Assembly (NCBI GenBank): GCA_002435785.1
Contig: DIUC01000099.1
Coordinates: 1 to 64,000, forward strand
Reading direction: 5' to 3'
Length of the DNA: 64,000 nt
Source: Saprospiraceae bacterium UBA6168
GTDB taxonomy: Bacteria > Bacteroidota > Bacteroidia > Chitinophagales > Saprospiraceae
A program made the position numbers and the translations under genes. The notes beneath the pieces are model-generated. The model did not search any database and had not been told where the DNA came from. It worked only from the letters and a program-made list of their open reading frames with translations. Below, one piece after another: positions 7,590 through 16,952 of the stretch; positions within the stretch are counted from its first letter, which is position 1, and every line of letters starts with the position of its first letter.

Positions 7590-10010
7590 TTATTTTACCA
7601 AAACCTTCTCCCTCACAGGGCCATAACTCGACTTTACCTCCAGCACATACACGCCAGAAGCCAGTCCCACCGTTTCGATTTGGTGGGAAAAACGTGCCTC
7701 CGACACCTCCACCCGTTCCGCATAAACCAAACGTCCGTGCCCATCGAACAGGGTAATTTGGATGGGGGACAAACCATGATGAGTTTCAACGTTCACCTGC
7801 ACGGCCCCATCCGTCGGGTTTGGATAAACCTTGATGGATACTGGCGTTGGCACCACCACCGATACGATGCCCGAGTAGGTACTGCTGCCATCCAGTTCCA
7901 GCACCCGCAACCGATAGTAATTCAGCCCAATATTAGGCTGACGGTCGTAGAACTTAAAGCTTTCGGAACGTCCCGTTGATTGCCCAATATTGACCTTCCC
8001 AATTTTTTCAAATCGCTGCCCATCTGCACTGCGCTCGATTTCCCAACCCACGGTGTTCTCCCAAGCTGATACCACCCAAAGCAACAATGCCTGATGGTGT
8101 TGGTAAAGAGAGGCATTGAAGCTGACCATATCGACAGGCAACGGTTGGCTTTCTGAGGCAAATTTGGACAGCAATTTAATATAGGCTGCCTGCGTGTAAA
8201 TGGCCGGCTCGGTCAGTTCCCACGAGTTCTCCGGCCAACTGGTGTTCCAGTCCTTATAAGACTTCTGGATGGGTTGGTTCTGCGGCGGTGAAATGGTGCA
8301 ATTGCATTCTGTGGCTGGGGCAAAGAAACGGTTGAAACCGCCCGTGACAAAGCCAGGAGGAGGGCCTATTGGCGAGGTTTGCGCATTGTCGTAGTCGGTA
8401 CCGTCGCCGAACCAAGCATGGTACATTTCGTCACACGACCCCTCCCCGCCGTAATCGCCCATGTTGGTCAGCATCATTTGATTGATGGGATTGGCACCGT
8501 GCAGAAAATGGATATAACTCTCTGCGGCATTGCGATAAGCCACAGCATTGCCAGGCGAGAGGTCATAGACCAGCATATTGTAAAAAATAGTGCCCGCATT
8601 TGCTTTCACCTGATTGCTTCCCCAGACGTAATCATTGTCCTTCAAATAGGCCCGGTACGCATCGGTGTTGCCGTTCCAGGCTGGCAGGATGTCAGCATTG
8701 TTCAGATTGACGGACGTGGTGCAATTGTTCCGAATATTGTTTGCCACCGAGCCTGTTGCATTGGACAAACTGGAATAATACAACATAATGTCCTGAATGA
8801 TGGGCTGGAATGGGTACCAATAAGTCCAGCTATACGGTCTGATGCTTTCATAATTGTTGTCGAAATAACTGCGGTAGGCCGTATTGCCAGTGGCTGCGAA
8901 GAGCATTGCAGCCGCCCCCGTCCTTGCCTCATTTTGGGTATCGGCGTCCCACTCTGGGTTGGCGCTGCAAAAGCCGGAATTGTTGTAGGTCGATGTGGTG
9001 GGATTACTTTGAACCCACCCCCAAGCTAACTCCGCCTTTTGGAGCAAGTTAATGGCAAAAGCGTCCATCGCTGGGTCGCCCAACCCAGCGTACACGATGC
9101 TTGCGTGGGCAAACATGCTTGCCGCCGCACGGGTGGCCGAAGCTTGGGCAGGGCCGTACAGCCGTTGCGTTATGTCGGCACTTGCCGGGCTTGCCGCCTC
9201 GAAGCATGGGACGCCCACTTTCATCAACACCGAGCCATCGGCCAATTGCATTTTGAGCAGCCAATCCAACTCCCATTTCAGTTCATCGAGCAAGTCGGGG
9301 ATGCCGTTTCCCGATTCCGGGATATTGTTGTCGTCGCCGAAAGCAGACGGATTCTCTTGATAGGCAAACAACAGGCTGTGGACAGGCGCCCAGGTGAAGT
9401 TAACGTACTTGGTAAAGTCACCCGCATCGTGCCATCCTCCCGATAGGTCCTTCTCGGTGGCAGGGTTGTTGGGTTCGCTCACGCTGCGGCAGTTGAGGTC
9501 TTGTAACGGGTGGTGATGGCAGGTAACATCCTGCCAAACGCCCGCATGGGCAGCGGTCTTTGGCGTTCCGCAACGCTGGAGGTAGAACATGCGCAGCGAC
9601 TGCACTAAAGGCACATCATAAACACCATCGCTGATGGTGAAACGGTAAGAACCGACGTTGTTGGTGGGGTCATTGATATAATAATCGCCCGGTACGCTGA
9701 CCGTTGAAAAATCGAACCACCATACTTTGTCACCCGATTGGGCATGAGTAGCGCCGCCGTTCCATGCCGTGATGGGGGCAATGAATACGGTTACGTCGTC
9801 GCTCCAGCGCTTTACTTCATAAGAATTGCCCGGCGAAAAGCTCTCCGCCCCATTGAACCCAACCTGCGGGTCGCTGATGATGCAGACTTTTTGCGCTAAT
9901 GGACGATAACCGAATTGGTCAATATGGATATGCGGGCTGACGGCATTTGGGCCCGCCAAGCAAACCAAAGGAACCAAGAACAAGCAGCAGTATGCGTAGA
10001 TTTTTTTCAT
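7590..10010 (-). CDS. Secreted GH9 endoglucanase with T9SS domain
   Basis: This 806-residue enzyme probably cleaves beta-1,4-glucan outside the cell. After a signal peptide (ending VCLAG) comes a cellulase N-terminal Ig-like domain (about 26-125, HIDQFGYRPLAQKV). The GH9 (alpha/alpha)6 catalytic domain follows (about 130-635). It includes GGWHDAGDFTKY at 191-202, whose Asp195/Asp198 are the expected nucleophile-activating pair. NSWELTEPAIYTQAAYI near its end holds the catalytic acid Glu. A linker of roughly 80 residues leads to a T9SS sorting domain (VYPNPTDGAVQV ... GVYVLEV). No other cellulolytic genes are nearby. Confidence 0.93.
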   Translation of the reverse strand: MKKIYAYCCLFLVPLVCLAGPNAVSPHIHIDQFGYRPLAQKVCIISDPQVGFNGAESFSPGNSYEVKRWSDDVTVFIAPITAWNGGATHAQSGDKVWWFDFSTVSVPGDYYINDPTNNVGSYRFTISDGVYDVPLVQSLRMFYLQRCGTPKTAAHAGVWQDVTCHHHPLQDLNCRSVSEPNNPATEKDLSGGWHDAGDFTKYVNFTWAPVHSLLFAYQENPSAFGDDNNIPESGNGIPDLLDELKWELDWLLKMQLADGSVLMKVGVPCFEAASPASADITQRLYGPAQASATRAAASMFAHASIVYAGLGDPAMDAFAINLLQKAELAWGWVQSNPTTSTYNNSGFCSANPEWDADTQNEARTGAAAMLFAATGNTAYRSYFDNNYESIRPYSWTYWYPFQPIIQDIMLYYSSLSNATGSVANNIRNNCTTSVNLNNADILPAWNGNTDAYRAYLKDNDYVWGSNQVKANAGTIFYNMLVYDLSPGNAVAYRNAAESYIHFLHGANPINQMMLTNMGDYGGEGSCDEMYHAWFGDGTDYDNAQTSPIGPPPGFVTGGFNRFFAPATECNCTISPPQNQPIQKSYKDWNTSWPENSWELTEPAIYTQAAYIKLLSKFASESQPLPVDMVSFNASLYQHHQALLLWVVSAWENTVGWEIERSADGQRFEKIGKVNIGQSTGRSESFKFYDRQPNIGLNYYRLRVLELDGSSTYSGIVSVVVPTPVSIKVYPNPTDGAVQVNVETHHGLSPIQITLFDGHGRLVYAERVEVSEARFSHQIETVGLASGVYVLEVKSSYGPVREKVLVK

Positions 10011-10136
10011 GTTGATTGGATGTATTGTGCTTGGATTTCAAGGTTGGCAGCATGGATTTTGTTCGGGAAGGGGTTGTTGGGGTTGATTGAACTAATGGGC
10101 ATATCCAAACGCCGCAAACCAACGTAGTTCGGTGCC

Positions 10137-10640
10137 TCATTCAAACACCAGCCACTTTTTCAGGATGAACAACGTCGTGGCCTTGTTGCTTTTGTCAATG
10201 GCTATGACCCGTGCAAAGTCGCCAATAGTGCCTTGGTATTTTAGGGTCAGGTTTTCCATGCCAGCGGTGTCGTAATAGGCCCCAAGCTCACAGTTGAACG
10301 GGTTGTTCTCGACATCATTGGTGAACACAGACAGCATCAGCAGCCGCTTGGAGGCGGTATCGGGCTGGGCGTATCCGATTATACGGTGGTCGGCCCGCAT
10401 GTTGGCGGTCAGGGAAATGGTGCTGTCCTCGGCCACATAAGCCTTGGTCAGGTCGTCGCCGGCATTGATGACGGATTCGTCGTTGGCCATGTCAATGCTG
10501 TCCAATGTGGGGTTGCCCGGCGTGGCTGCTTCCGTTTGTCCGGGGCCGCTCGCAGATGGGTTTTGGCTGTTCTTTGAGCCTTCCTGCCCGCAGCCAGCGG
10601 TTGCAATAGCCAAAATAAAAAGCAAGATTTTGTTGGTCAT
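10137..10640 (-). CDS. Hypothetical lipoprotein, 167 aa
   Basis: A signal peptide with lipobox (ILAIATAGC, Cys17) precedes a low-complexity Ser/Pro/Thr linker. A small domain follows, with a motif (LTKAYVAEDSTISLTANM ... LYYDTAGMENLTLKYQG-like) that I cannot assign. The start MTNKILLFI at 10640 gives a proper lipoprotein signal; the frame continues upstream without one. It lies 64 bp downstream of the thioesterase on the same strand and is probably co-transcribed. Envelope location is inferred from the lipobox only. Confidence 0.75.
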   Translation of the reverse strand: MTNKILLFILAIATAGCGQEGSKNSQNPSASGPGQTEAATPGNPTLDSIDMANDESVINAGDDLTKAYVAEDSTISLTANMRADHRIIGYAQPDTASKRLLMLSVFTNDVENNPFNCELGAYYDTAGMENLTLKYQGTIGDFARVIAIDKSNKATTLFILKKWLVFE

Positions 10641-10704
10641 GTTTTTTGTTTTTGAAATAATTGTCTGCCCTTCATGGAAATGTGCTGCCGCAACGGGGAA
10701 CTGT

Positions 10705-11130
10705 TCACAACCCATCAAAAGCAGCCAGCGATTGGCGAACCCAATCCGGCAGCTTGATAGTGGACCTTGTTTTCATGTCAAACATAATCTGCGTGGTGTG
10801 CCCCGTAGCGTGTACCAGGACGTCTTCTCCTTTTTTTGAGGTCACGGCGTAATCCAGCACGAAGCTTTTGTTCCCGATTTTGGAAGTCTTGATGCTTACT
10901 GCAGTTTCGGTGGCCGTCAACAACAGTTCTTTGTGAAAATTAGCGGTCACGTTGGCAATCAAGAACATGTCCTTGTGCCAATCCCAACCGGGACAAGCAT
11001 GTAGCATGAAATGCCCCCGCACAATCTCAAAATACGTGACATAAACGGCATTGTTCACATGCCCCAATGGGTCCAAGTCACTCCATCGTATCTGAATCGG
11101 TAGGCTAAAATTGAAGTTTTCGAGTTTCAT
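10705..11130 (-). CDS. Acyl-CoA thioesterase (hotdog fold)
   Basis: This 141-residue protein matches the 4HBT/YbgC-type thioesterases in length and motif. IRWSDLDPLGHVNNAVYVTY carries the usual catalytic Asp followed by GHVNN, then the hotdog strands. It would hydrolyse acyl-CoA thioesters in the cytoplasm; the chain length is unknown. The start MKLENFNF at 11130 is chosen because the conserved fold begins there. The upstream extension of the frame (to 11319) has no homology features. The ABC exporter starts divergently 237 bp away. Confidence 0.88.
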   Translation of the reverse strand: MKLENFNFSLPIQIRWSDLDPLGHVNNAVYVTYFEIVRGHFMLHACPGWDWHKDMFLIANVTANFHKELLLTATETAVSIKTSKIGNKSFVLDYAVTSKKGEDVLVHATGHTTQIMFDMKTRSTIKLPDWVRQSLAAFDGL

Positions 11131-11367
11131 GTTTTGGATTGTTTTGTGCTTCTCCTTCGTGGATAGCCCGGCTTTGAAGTCAGCTGCAATATTACCACCT
11201 GATTTATCAACTCGCAAAGGGATTTCGCTCATGTCCTTAAAGTGTTGAAAATCAATCAAATCTGTTGAGTCTATGTCTTGTCCAACAAATTCACCCGCTG
11301 CCCTCCACCCATGAAACAATCCTTGTTGGAAGGTGTTTGATGCTTTTTGTGAAGAAAACGCCAGTCA

Positions 11368-13197
11368 ATGAAAATCCTTTTACAATACCTCAAACCCCAT
11401 AAATGGCTCGTACTGCTTACCCTCGGATTGGCGGCCATCAACACGGGCTTCTCACTCATGGACCCCATCATCCTCGGCAAGCTCGTGACCCTTGCCAGCG
11501 ACCACCAGAATGCCTCGCCGCAGTTTGATTGGGACAGCTTTTTCTGGAGCTATGGCAATATCGAACGCAAAGGTGTACCCTATTTCCAGATGGGGGTGGT
11601 GTATCTGTTGCTGGCCTCCGTCACCGTGGCAATGATTAGTCGCATCGCCAAGGCATTCCAAGATTATGGCCTGAACGTCATCATCCAGAAGTTCGGGGCC
11701 ACGATTTTCACCGATGGCCTGCGCCATGCCATGAAGCTCCCCTATCAGGAATTTGAAGACCAGCGAAGCGGCGAAACGCTTTCCATCCTTACCAAAGTGC
11801 GTACCGACGTGGAGCGTTTTATGACCAGCTTTATCAATGTGCTTTTTGGGGTATTGGTGGGCGTCGTGTTTGTGTTCATATATGCGTCGGTTTATATTAA
11901 CTGGCGCATACCAGTAGCATATCTGGTGGGTATATTCATACTCACTTATGCAACCAATATATTGAGCAAGAAAATCAAATCCATACAAAAGACCATCGTC
12001 GGCGAGACCACTGCCCTTGCTGGCTCCACCACCGAGTCGCTCCGCAATATAGAACTGGTAAAAAGCCTCGGTCTGACCAACCAAGAAGTCGAGCGTTTAA
12101 ACAAAAACACCTATAAGATATTGGGGCTTGAACTCACGAAAGTAAAGCGCATACGCAGCATTAGTTTCGTGCAAGGCACAATGGTGAACACGCTTCGGCA
12201 AATAATATTGTTCATCATTATGTGGCTTATATTTGGTGGTGAAATGGAGGCCGGTCAATTGGTGACGATGCAGGTGTTCTCGTTCTTCATCTTCGGGCCA
12301 TTGCAGGAAATCGGCAATATCCTGCTCTCCTACCGGGAGGCCGAGGCTTCGCTCAACAATTTCCAAACCCTAATGAGCAAAGCGCCGGAAACGGAGGCAG
12401 CACAGCCCAAGCACCTCGGCGATATTGAAACACTGGCCTTCAACAACGTCGTTTTTCAGCATAAATCTGCCAGCCACCGTGCCATTGACGGCATTAGTTT
12501 CAGTGTGAAGAAAGGCGAAACCATTGCTTTCGTCGGCCCCAGCGGCAGCGGCAAGTCCACCTTGATGAAGCTGATGGTTGGGCTGTACCGCCCCCAAGAA
12601 GGCAATATACTCTACAACACGCTGGACGAAAACGAAATCCATTTCGACGACCTCCGCAACCAGATTGGTTTCGTCACGCAGGACACCAACCTGTTCAGCG
12701 GCACCATCCGGGAAAACCTCCTATTCGTGAACCCCGCTGCCACCGAGGCCGACCTAAGGGAAGCCCTTACGCAAGCCTCCTGCAACAACCTGCTCGCCCG
12801 TGCCGAAAAGGGCTTGGACACCGTCCTCGGCGAGGGTGGCCTCAAACTCTCCGGCGGTGAAAAGCAGCGGATTTCTATCGCCAGGGCCTTGTTGCGCAAG
12901 CCAAAGCTGCTCATCTTCGACGAGGCCACCTCGGCCCTCGACTCCCTTACTGAGGAGGAAATCACCGACACCATTAAGGATGTGTCCATGTCAAAAGCAC
13001 AGATAACCATCCTCATCGCCCACCGACTCAGCACCATCATGCACGCCGACCGGATTTACGTGCTGGAAAAAGGCGTGATGGCCGAGACTGGTACCCACGA
13101 GGAATTATTGGGAGAAAAGGGATTGTATTATGCCATGTGGCGGCAGCAGATTGGGGAGCGGAAAGGCTTGGCGACGAGGGCTGCGGTGTTGAATTAA
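11368..13197 (+). CDS. ABC exporter (fused permease and ATPase)
   Basis: This 609-residue half-transporter has six membrane segments in the first 330 residues (exporter type I fold). An ATPase domain follows, with Walker A GPSGSGKST (390-398), signature LSGGEKQR, Walker B LLIFDEATSALD and the H-loop IAHRLST. It should work as a homodimer or with a partner to export lipid, peptide or drug; the substrate cannot be told. The start MKILLQYLKPHKWL is typical of the family. It is convergent with the Fe-S oxidoreductase genes and separated from them by a hairpin. Confidence 0.92.
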   Translation: MKILLQYLKPHKWLVLLTLGLAAINTGFSLMDPIILGKLVTLASDHQNASPQFDWDSFFWSYGNIERKGVPYFQMGVVYLLLASVTVAMISRIAKAFQDYGLNVIIQKFGATIFTDGLRHAMKLPYQEFEDQRSGETLSILTKVRTDVERFMTSFINVLFGVLVGVVFVFIYASVYINWRIPVAYLVGIFILTYATNILSKKIKSIQKTIVGETTALAGSTTESLRNIELVKSLGLTNQEVERLNKNTYKILGLELTKVKRIRSISFVQGTMVNTLRQIILFIIMWLIFGGEMEAGQLVTMQVFSFFIFGPLQEIGNILLSYREAEASLNNFQTLMSKAPETEAAQPKHLGDIETLAFNNVVFQHKSASHRAIDGISFSVKKGETIAFVGPSGSGKSTLMKLMVGLYRPQEGNILYNTLDENEIHFDDLRNQIGFVTQDTNLFSGTIRENLLFVNPAATEADLREALTQASCNNLLARAEKGLDTVLGEGGLKLSGGEKQRISIARALLRKPKLLIFDEATSALDSLTEEEITDTIKDVSMSKAQITILIAHRLSTIMHADRIYVLEKGVMAETGTHEELLGEKGLYYAMWRQQIGERKGLATRAAVLN

Positions 13198-13210
13198 TTG
13201 GTAGGTTTGG

Positions 13211-13248
13211 GAAGTTTGGAGGGTTTAGCCTAAAACCCTCTAAACTTC
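13211..13248. terminator. Hairpin between convergent genes
   Basis: The 16-bp arms 13211-13226 and 13233-13248 pair with one G-T around a 6-nt loop. It lies between the ABC exporter stop (13197) and the stop of the HdrB-like gene (13251). It probably works as a two-way terminator, although the T-tracts are weak. Confidence 0.65.
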
Positions 13249-13250
13249 AA

Positions 13251-14027
13251 CTATTTGTTATTTAGAATCAACTCCGCCAAATCATACACCATTACCCGCT
13301 CCTGTTGCTCCTTCGCCTTAACTCCATCACTCATCATGGTCATGCAAAATGGGCAGTTCACCACCACGATTTCAGCGCCGGTGGCCAGCGCCTCCTCCGT
13401 CCGTTCGATATTGATGCGCTTGTTGCCGGGTTCGTCCTCCTTCCACATTTGCGCACCGCCAGCACCACAGCACAGGCCATTGGTGCGGCAGCGTTTCATC
13501 TCCACGAGGTCGGCGTCGAGGGACTGGAGCAGGGAGCGGGGTGCTTCGTACACCCCATTGGCACGGCCCAAATAACAGGAGTCGTGGTAGGTAATTTTCT
13601 TGCCCTTGAACTGCCCGCCTTCTATTTTGAGGCGGCCTTCGGCCAAAAGCTGCTGCAAAAACTGCGTGTGGTGCATCACCTCATAGTTGCCGCCCAGCGC
13701 CGGGTACTCGTTTTTCAAAGTGTTGAAACAATGCGGACAGGCGGTCACGATGCGTTTTACCTCGTACATGTTAAGCATGGCGACGTTCTGTTGCGCCAGC
13801 ATCTGGAACAAAAACTCGTTGCCAGCCCGGCGGGCTGGGTCGCCCGTGCAAGCCTCCTCTTGGCCAAGTATGCCGAAGGCCACCCCTGCCTGTTGCAGCA
13901 GTTTGGAGAAGGCCACCGTCACCCGCTGCGCCCGGTCGTCGAAGCTGCCAGCACAGCCCACCCAAAAAAGCACCTCCGGGGTGCTGCCCTCTGCGGCCAG
14001 TTCGGCCATCGTTTTGATTGTGGTCAT
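13251..14027 (-). CDS. CCG-domain (HdrB-like) Fe-S oxidoreductase subunit
   Basis: This 258-residue protein has two cysteine-rich CCG domains. The first has WVGCAGSFDDRAQRV and TACPHCFNTLKNEYP. The second has HDSCYLGRANGVYEAPR, LCCGAGGAQMW and CPFCMTMM. These domains bind unusual [4Fe-4S] clusters in heterodisulfide reductase B, glycolate oxidase GlcF and related proteins. The start MTTIKTMAEL at 14027 is preferred, because the upstream 27 codons run into a dispersed repeat. The membrane-bound Fe-S protein lies directly upstream on the same strand, so the two form an electron-transfer complex. In Bacteroidota such pairs are often linked to ETF and acyl-CoA dehydrogenases, though none is seen here. 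Confidence 0.88.
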   Translation of the reverse strand: MTTIKTMAELAAEGSTPEVLFWVGCAGSFDDRAQRVTVAFSKLLQQAGVAFGILGQEEACTGDPARRAGNEFLFQMLAQQNVAMLNMYEVKRIVTACPHCFNTLKNEYPALGGNYEVMHHTQFLQQLLAEGRLKIEGGQFKGKKITYHDSCYLGRANGVYEAPRSLLQSLDADLVEMKRCRTNGLCCGAGGAQMWKEDEPGNKRINIERTEEALATGAEIVVVNCPFCMTMMSDGVKAKEQQERVMVYDLAELILNNK

Positions 14028-14090
14028 AATATTTTTGTTCAAGTCTAAGGTTCCCTTCGGGAATGACAAAAATTCAGGTTTCAGCAGACG

Positions 14091-14124
14091 TTGACAGCCC
14101 ACTGCCAACTGTCAAACTGCCAAC
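14091..14124. repeat. Dispersed GACAGTTGGCAGTT repeat (copy 1)
   Basis: On the minus strand this reads as tandem variants of GTTTGACAGTTGGCAGT. It starts right at the stop codon of the upstream Fe-S protein and fills most of the gap to the next gene. The same family occurs at 48149-48182 and 54803-54916. Confidence 0.75.
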
Positions 14125-15503
14125 TAAAAATTCTTCCACCCATCCCGTTCCACGCTCACTGCCCAAGCCGCTTGGCTGTTCTCCAGGCTGTTGAACAACG
14201 GCAGCCAATCGCTCGGCCCGGCGCTTTCCATCAGGATTTCGTGGCGGCGCAGTTGCAGGATGATGTCCAGTGGATTGATAAGCACGGGGCATGCTTCCAC
14301 ACAGGCGTTGCAGGTCGTGCAGGCGTGTATTTCCTCCCGGCTGATATAGTCGAACAGCGACTTGCCATCGCTGTAATTTTCTTTGCTCAAAACGATGCCA
14401 TCGCCTCTTTTTTCCTCCGCAATGAACTTGGTGTCGCCCGAGTCCAGGTTGTACCCGATTTCCTCCATGCGGTCACGGGTGTCCATCATGATTTTTCGGG
14501 GACTGAGCTTTTTGCCAGTGATGTTCGCAGGGCAAACGCTTGTGCAGCGCCCACACTCGGTGCAGGTATAGGCGTCGAGCAGGTTTTTCCAGTTCAGTTT
14601 CGTCACGTCATTTGCCCCAAAAGAAAGCTCAGCTTCGGGTTCCGTCTGTGGAGCTGCGGCTTCGGGGTTCATCATGGACGCTACTTCCCGCTGAATTTCG
14701 GGCATGTTGGCCACCTCGCCTTTGGCGGAGAGCTTCACAAAATAGGTGTTCGGGAACGCCAAAATGATGTGCAAATGCTTGCTGATGCTTAGGTAAATCA
14801 GGAAACCATACACCACCAAGATGTGCAGCCACCATCCCGCACGCTCTATGGCCACCAATGCCCCTTCGCTCATTCCGCCAAACAGCGCAGGCCCCAAATG
14901 ACTGCTCACGAGGAAGCTACCCGTTTGTGGATAATGCTCGGCACCCATGCTTTGCAGCACCTGGTCGGCGCCGTTCATGCTGAAAATACCCGTCAGCAAC
15001 AGGACTTCTCCCAACAAAATCAGGTTGGCGTCCTTCGTTGGCCAGCCTTTCATTTCGGGTTTCTGAAAGCGGGCAATGCGCAGCAGATTGCGGCGAGCGA
15101 GGAAAATCACCGTGGCCACAAAAGCCAACACGCTGAGGATTTCGATGAAGCTGATAATAAAGGTGTAAAAACCACCCAACGAGGCCCCAATAAGCCGATG
15201 GCTGCCCGTGATGCCGTCCAACAGAATTTCAATCAGCTCTATTTGCGTGAGCAAAAAGGCAGCATAAATGAAGAAATGGAACACGGCGGGCACCCAACGT
15301 TCAAACATTTTCTTTTGGCCAAAGGCAATGAGCAGCACGTTGCGCCAGCGTTCGGCGGCGTTGCCCCGGCCACCAGCGCCGAGCGGCTCATCGGTGGGGG
15401 TTTCCTTGCCAAGCAGGATGTTCCGGCGGATTTTGAGGAAATTTCGTCCGGCCATCCAGAAGGCGGCGGCAGTAATGGCAATGAAGATAATTGGTTGCAG
15501 CAT
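14124..15503 (-). CDS. Membrane Fe-S protein, HdrE/HdrC-like fusion
   Basis: This 459-residue protein has about five to six membrane segments in its first 270 residues, resembling the haem-b nitrate-reductase-gamma type. A loop and a ferredoxin-like domain follow, with two cluster motifs: CTECGRCTSVCP and CTTCNACVEACP, the latter continuing into VLINPLDIILQLRR. It probably passes electrons between quinone and the neighbouring CCG-domain protein. The start MLQPIIFIAI at 15503 begins a membrane helix; an in-frame ATG eight codons up (15527) is possible. It is upstream of, and co-directional with, the HdrB-like gene, 96 bp apart. Confidence 0.88.
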   Translation of the reverse strand: MLQPIIFIAITAAAFWMAGRNFLKIRRNILLGKETPTDEPLGAGGRGNAAERWRNVLLIAFGQKKMFERWVPAVFHFFIYAAFLLTQIELIEILLDGITGSHRLIGASLGGFYTFIISFIEILSVLAFVATVIFLARRNLLRIARFQKPEMKGWPTKDANLILLGEVLLLTGIFSMNGADQVLQSMGAEHYPQTGSFLVSSHLGPALFGGMSEGALVAIERAGWWLHILVVYGFLIYLSISKHLHIILAFPNTYFVKLSAKGEVANMPEIQREVASMMNPEAAAPQTEPEAELSFGANDVTKLNWKNLLDAYTCTECGRCTSVCPANITGKKLSPRKIMMDTRDRMEEIGYNLDSGDTKFIAEEKRGDGIVLSKENYSDGKSLFDYISREEIHACTTCNACVEACPVLINPLDIILQLRRHEILMESAGPSDWLPLFNSLENSQAAWAVSVERDGWKNF

Positions 15504-15632
15504 ATATTTGGCTGGTTTTGCGAACACAAAGAACCGAACTTGAGGGGGAATTGAGGGTGTTTTTTTGGAAAAACTTTCAAACGGACAGAACCCGTGAAGG
15601 TTTAGTGCCCACGCTACACGGGTGATGGCAAA

Positions 15633-16844
15633 TCATATTTTCACCAATTTCCGCACGGTGAGCCCACCCTCATTTTCCAACAGGAGCAGGTACATCCCTG
15701 CGGCCAAGCCAGTCGTATCCACCTCGTTTTTTCCGCTCCGCAATGTTCCGCTTCGCAATGTCCGACCCTCCGTTCCGAGCAGGCAGAACCGACCCTCCCC
15801 CACTCCAACTCCTTGATAATCAAGCACCAAGAACCCGTCAAAAGGGTTGGGAGCAGTCGAAATCCTCGGTAGTCCGGGCCGCTCCATGACCGCCGTAGGG
15901 TGCAGCAGCCACTGCCCTACCTCAAACCGCAGCAACCGCTGTGGCAAAAAAGAGATGCGCTCCGAACAGATGAAGCCAGTCGTCGGTGTGCTAAAGGCCA
16001 AGCCCTCCGCCTGAGCCATGTTCAACGCCGTGCCAAGGTTGATTTTCCGCTTGTTGCCCGCAAAAACAGCCGTGCCGGGAAAGTCCCAGAGCATCCAAAA
16101 GGAGGTTTCGGAAGTGGTGCCATCGTAGCCCAGCAGCAGCACCATACCATTGGTGGAAACATCGGCGGCAGTGACGAGCATCCCCACGTCGAGGCTGTCT
16201 TTTAGCTGCGCAACATGGTTGCCCGGCGAGTTGGGAAGCGTGTAGCGGTGCGTCCTGTTGTCGAGCCAGCGCTTGGTGAACAGGTGCAGCGAATCGCCCA
16301 GCACGACGAACGCCTCACAATCATGGTTCGTGGCATTCGAGCCGGGCGTGAAGTCGGTCTGGTCGCTGAACGCAAACTGGATGACCTCGGCAGCGGCACT
16401 GCCTGTCAGCAGGTCATTTTTGTTGATTTTGTAAATGCGCAAGTCGGTGCGGTTGCCAGCATTGTTGCCAAAGTCACCTATATAAAGGTGCATGTCATCC
16501 TCGGCGAGGTCTTCCCAGTCCTGGTTTTCGAGCAAGGGCAGCGGGGTGGTTTGCAGCAGCGCCCCGTTCAGCGTGTCTAAGTGGTAGAGTTGGGGCAGGT
16601 CGCCGCCGTCCTGCTGCGCCCAAAGTTGGCCGTTGACAAACGCAAGGCCAGATGCCTCAGTCATGGATTCCGGCAACAAGGCCACCAAGGTTGGGACGTA
16701 ATACGTGTCGGGATACATACAACTACCATCGTTCTGCACCGCCGCCGGGTCATAATTGAGCGCTTGCGGGTCAGTACAGCCGGGCTGGGCATTTGCGCAA
16801 GCAATTGAAAAACAAATAGTTAGGATAAAAATTGCGAATTTCAT
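15633..16844 (-). CDS. T9SS-sorted protein, predicted beta-propeller
   Basis: This secreted protein of about 403 residues starts with the signal peptide MKFAIFILTICFSIACANAQ. A short Cys-bound motif follows (GCTDPQALNYDPAAVQNDGS) of a kind common in Bacteroidota surface proteins. Next is a 270-residue region with propeller-like repeats (GQLWAQQDGGDLPQLYHLD, DDMHLYIGDFGNN, YTLPNSPGNHV). It ends in a T9SS sorting domain (STAPNPFDGFLVLDY ... AAGMYLLLLENEGG). Catalytic function is not evident. The ATG three codons upstream (16853) is an alternative start. It is divergent from the amidohydrolase. Confidence 0.8.
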   Translation of the reverse strand: MKFAIFILTICFSIACANAQPGCTDPQALNYDPAAVQNDGSCMYPDTYYVPTLVALLPESMTEASGLAFVNGQLWAQQDGGDLPQLYHLDTLNGALLQTTPLPLLENQDWEDLAEDDMHLYIGDFGNNAGNRTDLRIYKINKNDLLTGSAAAEVIQFAFSDQTDFTPGSNATNHDCEAFVVLGDSLHLFTKRWLDNRTHRYTLPNSPGNHVAQLKDSLDVGMLVTAADVSTNGMVLLLGYDGTTSETSFWMLWDFPGTAVFAGNKRKINLGTALNMAQAEGLAFSTPTTGFICSERISFLPQRLLRFEVGQWLLHPTAVMERPGLPRISTAPNPFDGFLVLDYQGVGVGEGRFCLLGTEGRTLRSGTLRSGKNEVDTTGLAAGMYLLLLENEGGLTVRKLVKI

Positions 16845-16881
16845 GGTCTGCAATGTGCTGGGTTTTTTCGGAAATGAAAAA

Positions 16882-16889
16882 CAAACTTA
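16882..16889 (-). promoter_or_regulatory. TAnnTTTG -7 element (TAAGTTTG)
   Basis: On the minus strand, TAAGTTTG lies 37 bp before the ATG of the T9SS-sorted protein at 16844. No TTTG -33 partner at proper distance is clear, so support is partial. Confidence 0.4.
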
Positions 16890-16920
16890 TCCAAACCCAT
16901 GCCCCGAAAGTCGGGATTTC

Positions 16921-16928
16921 TATCTTTG
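16921..16928 (+). promoter_or_regulatory. TAnnTTTG -7 element (TATCTTTG)
   Basis: TATCTTTG sits 24 bp before the amidohydrolase ATG at 16953, a common spacing in this phylum. No -33 TTTG is clear at the expected distance. Confidence 0.5.
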
Positions 16929-16952
16929 CCCGACTACCAAACTCAGAAATTT

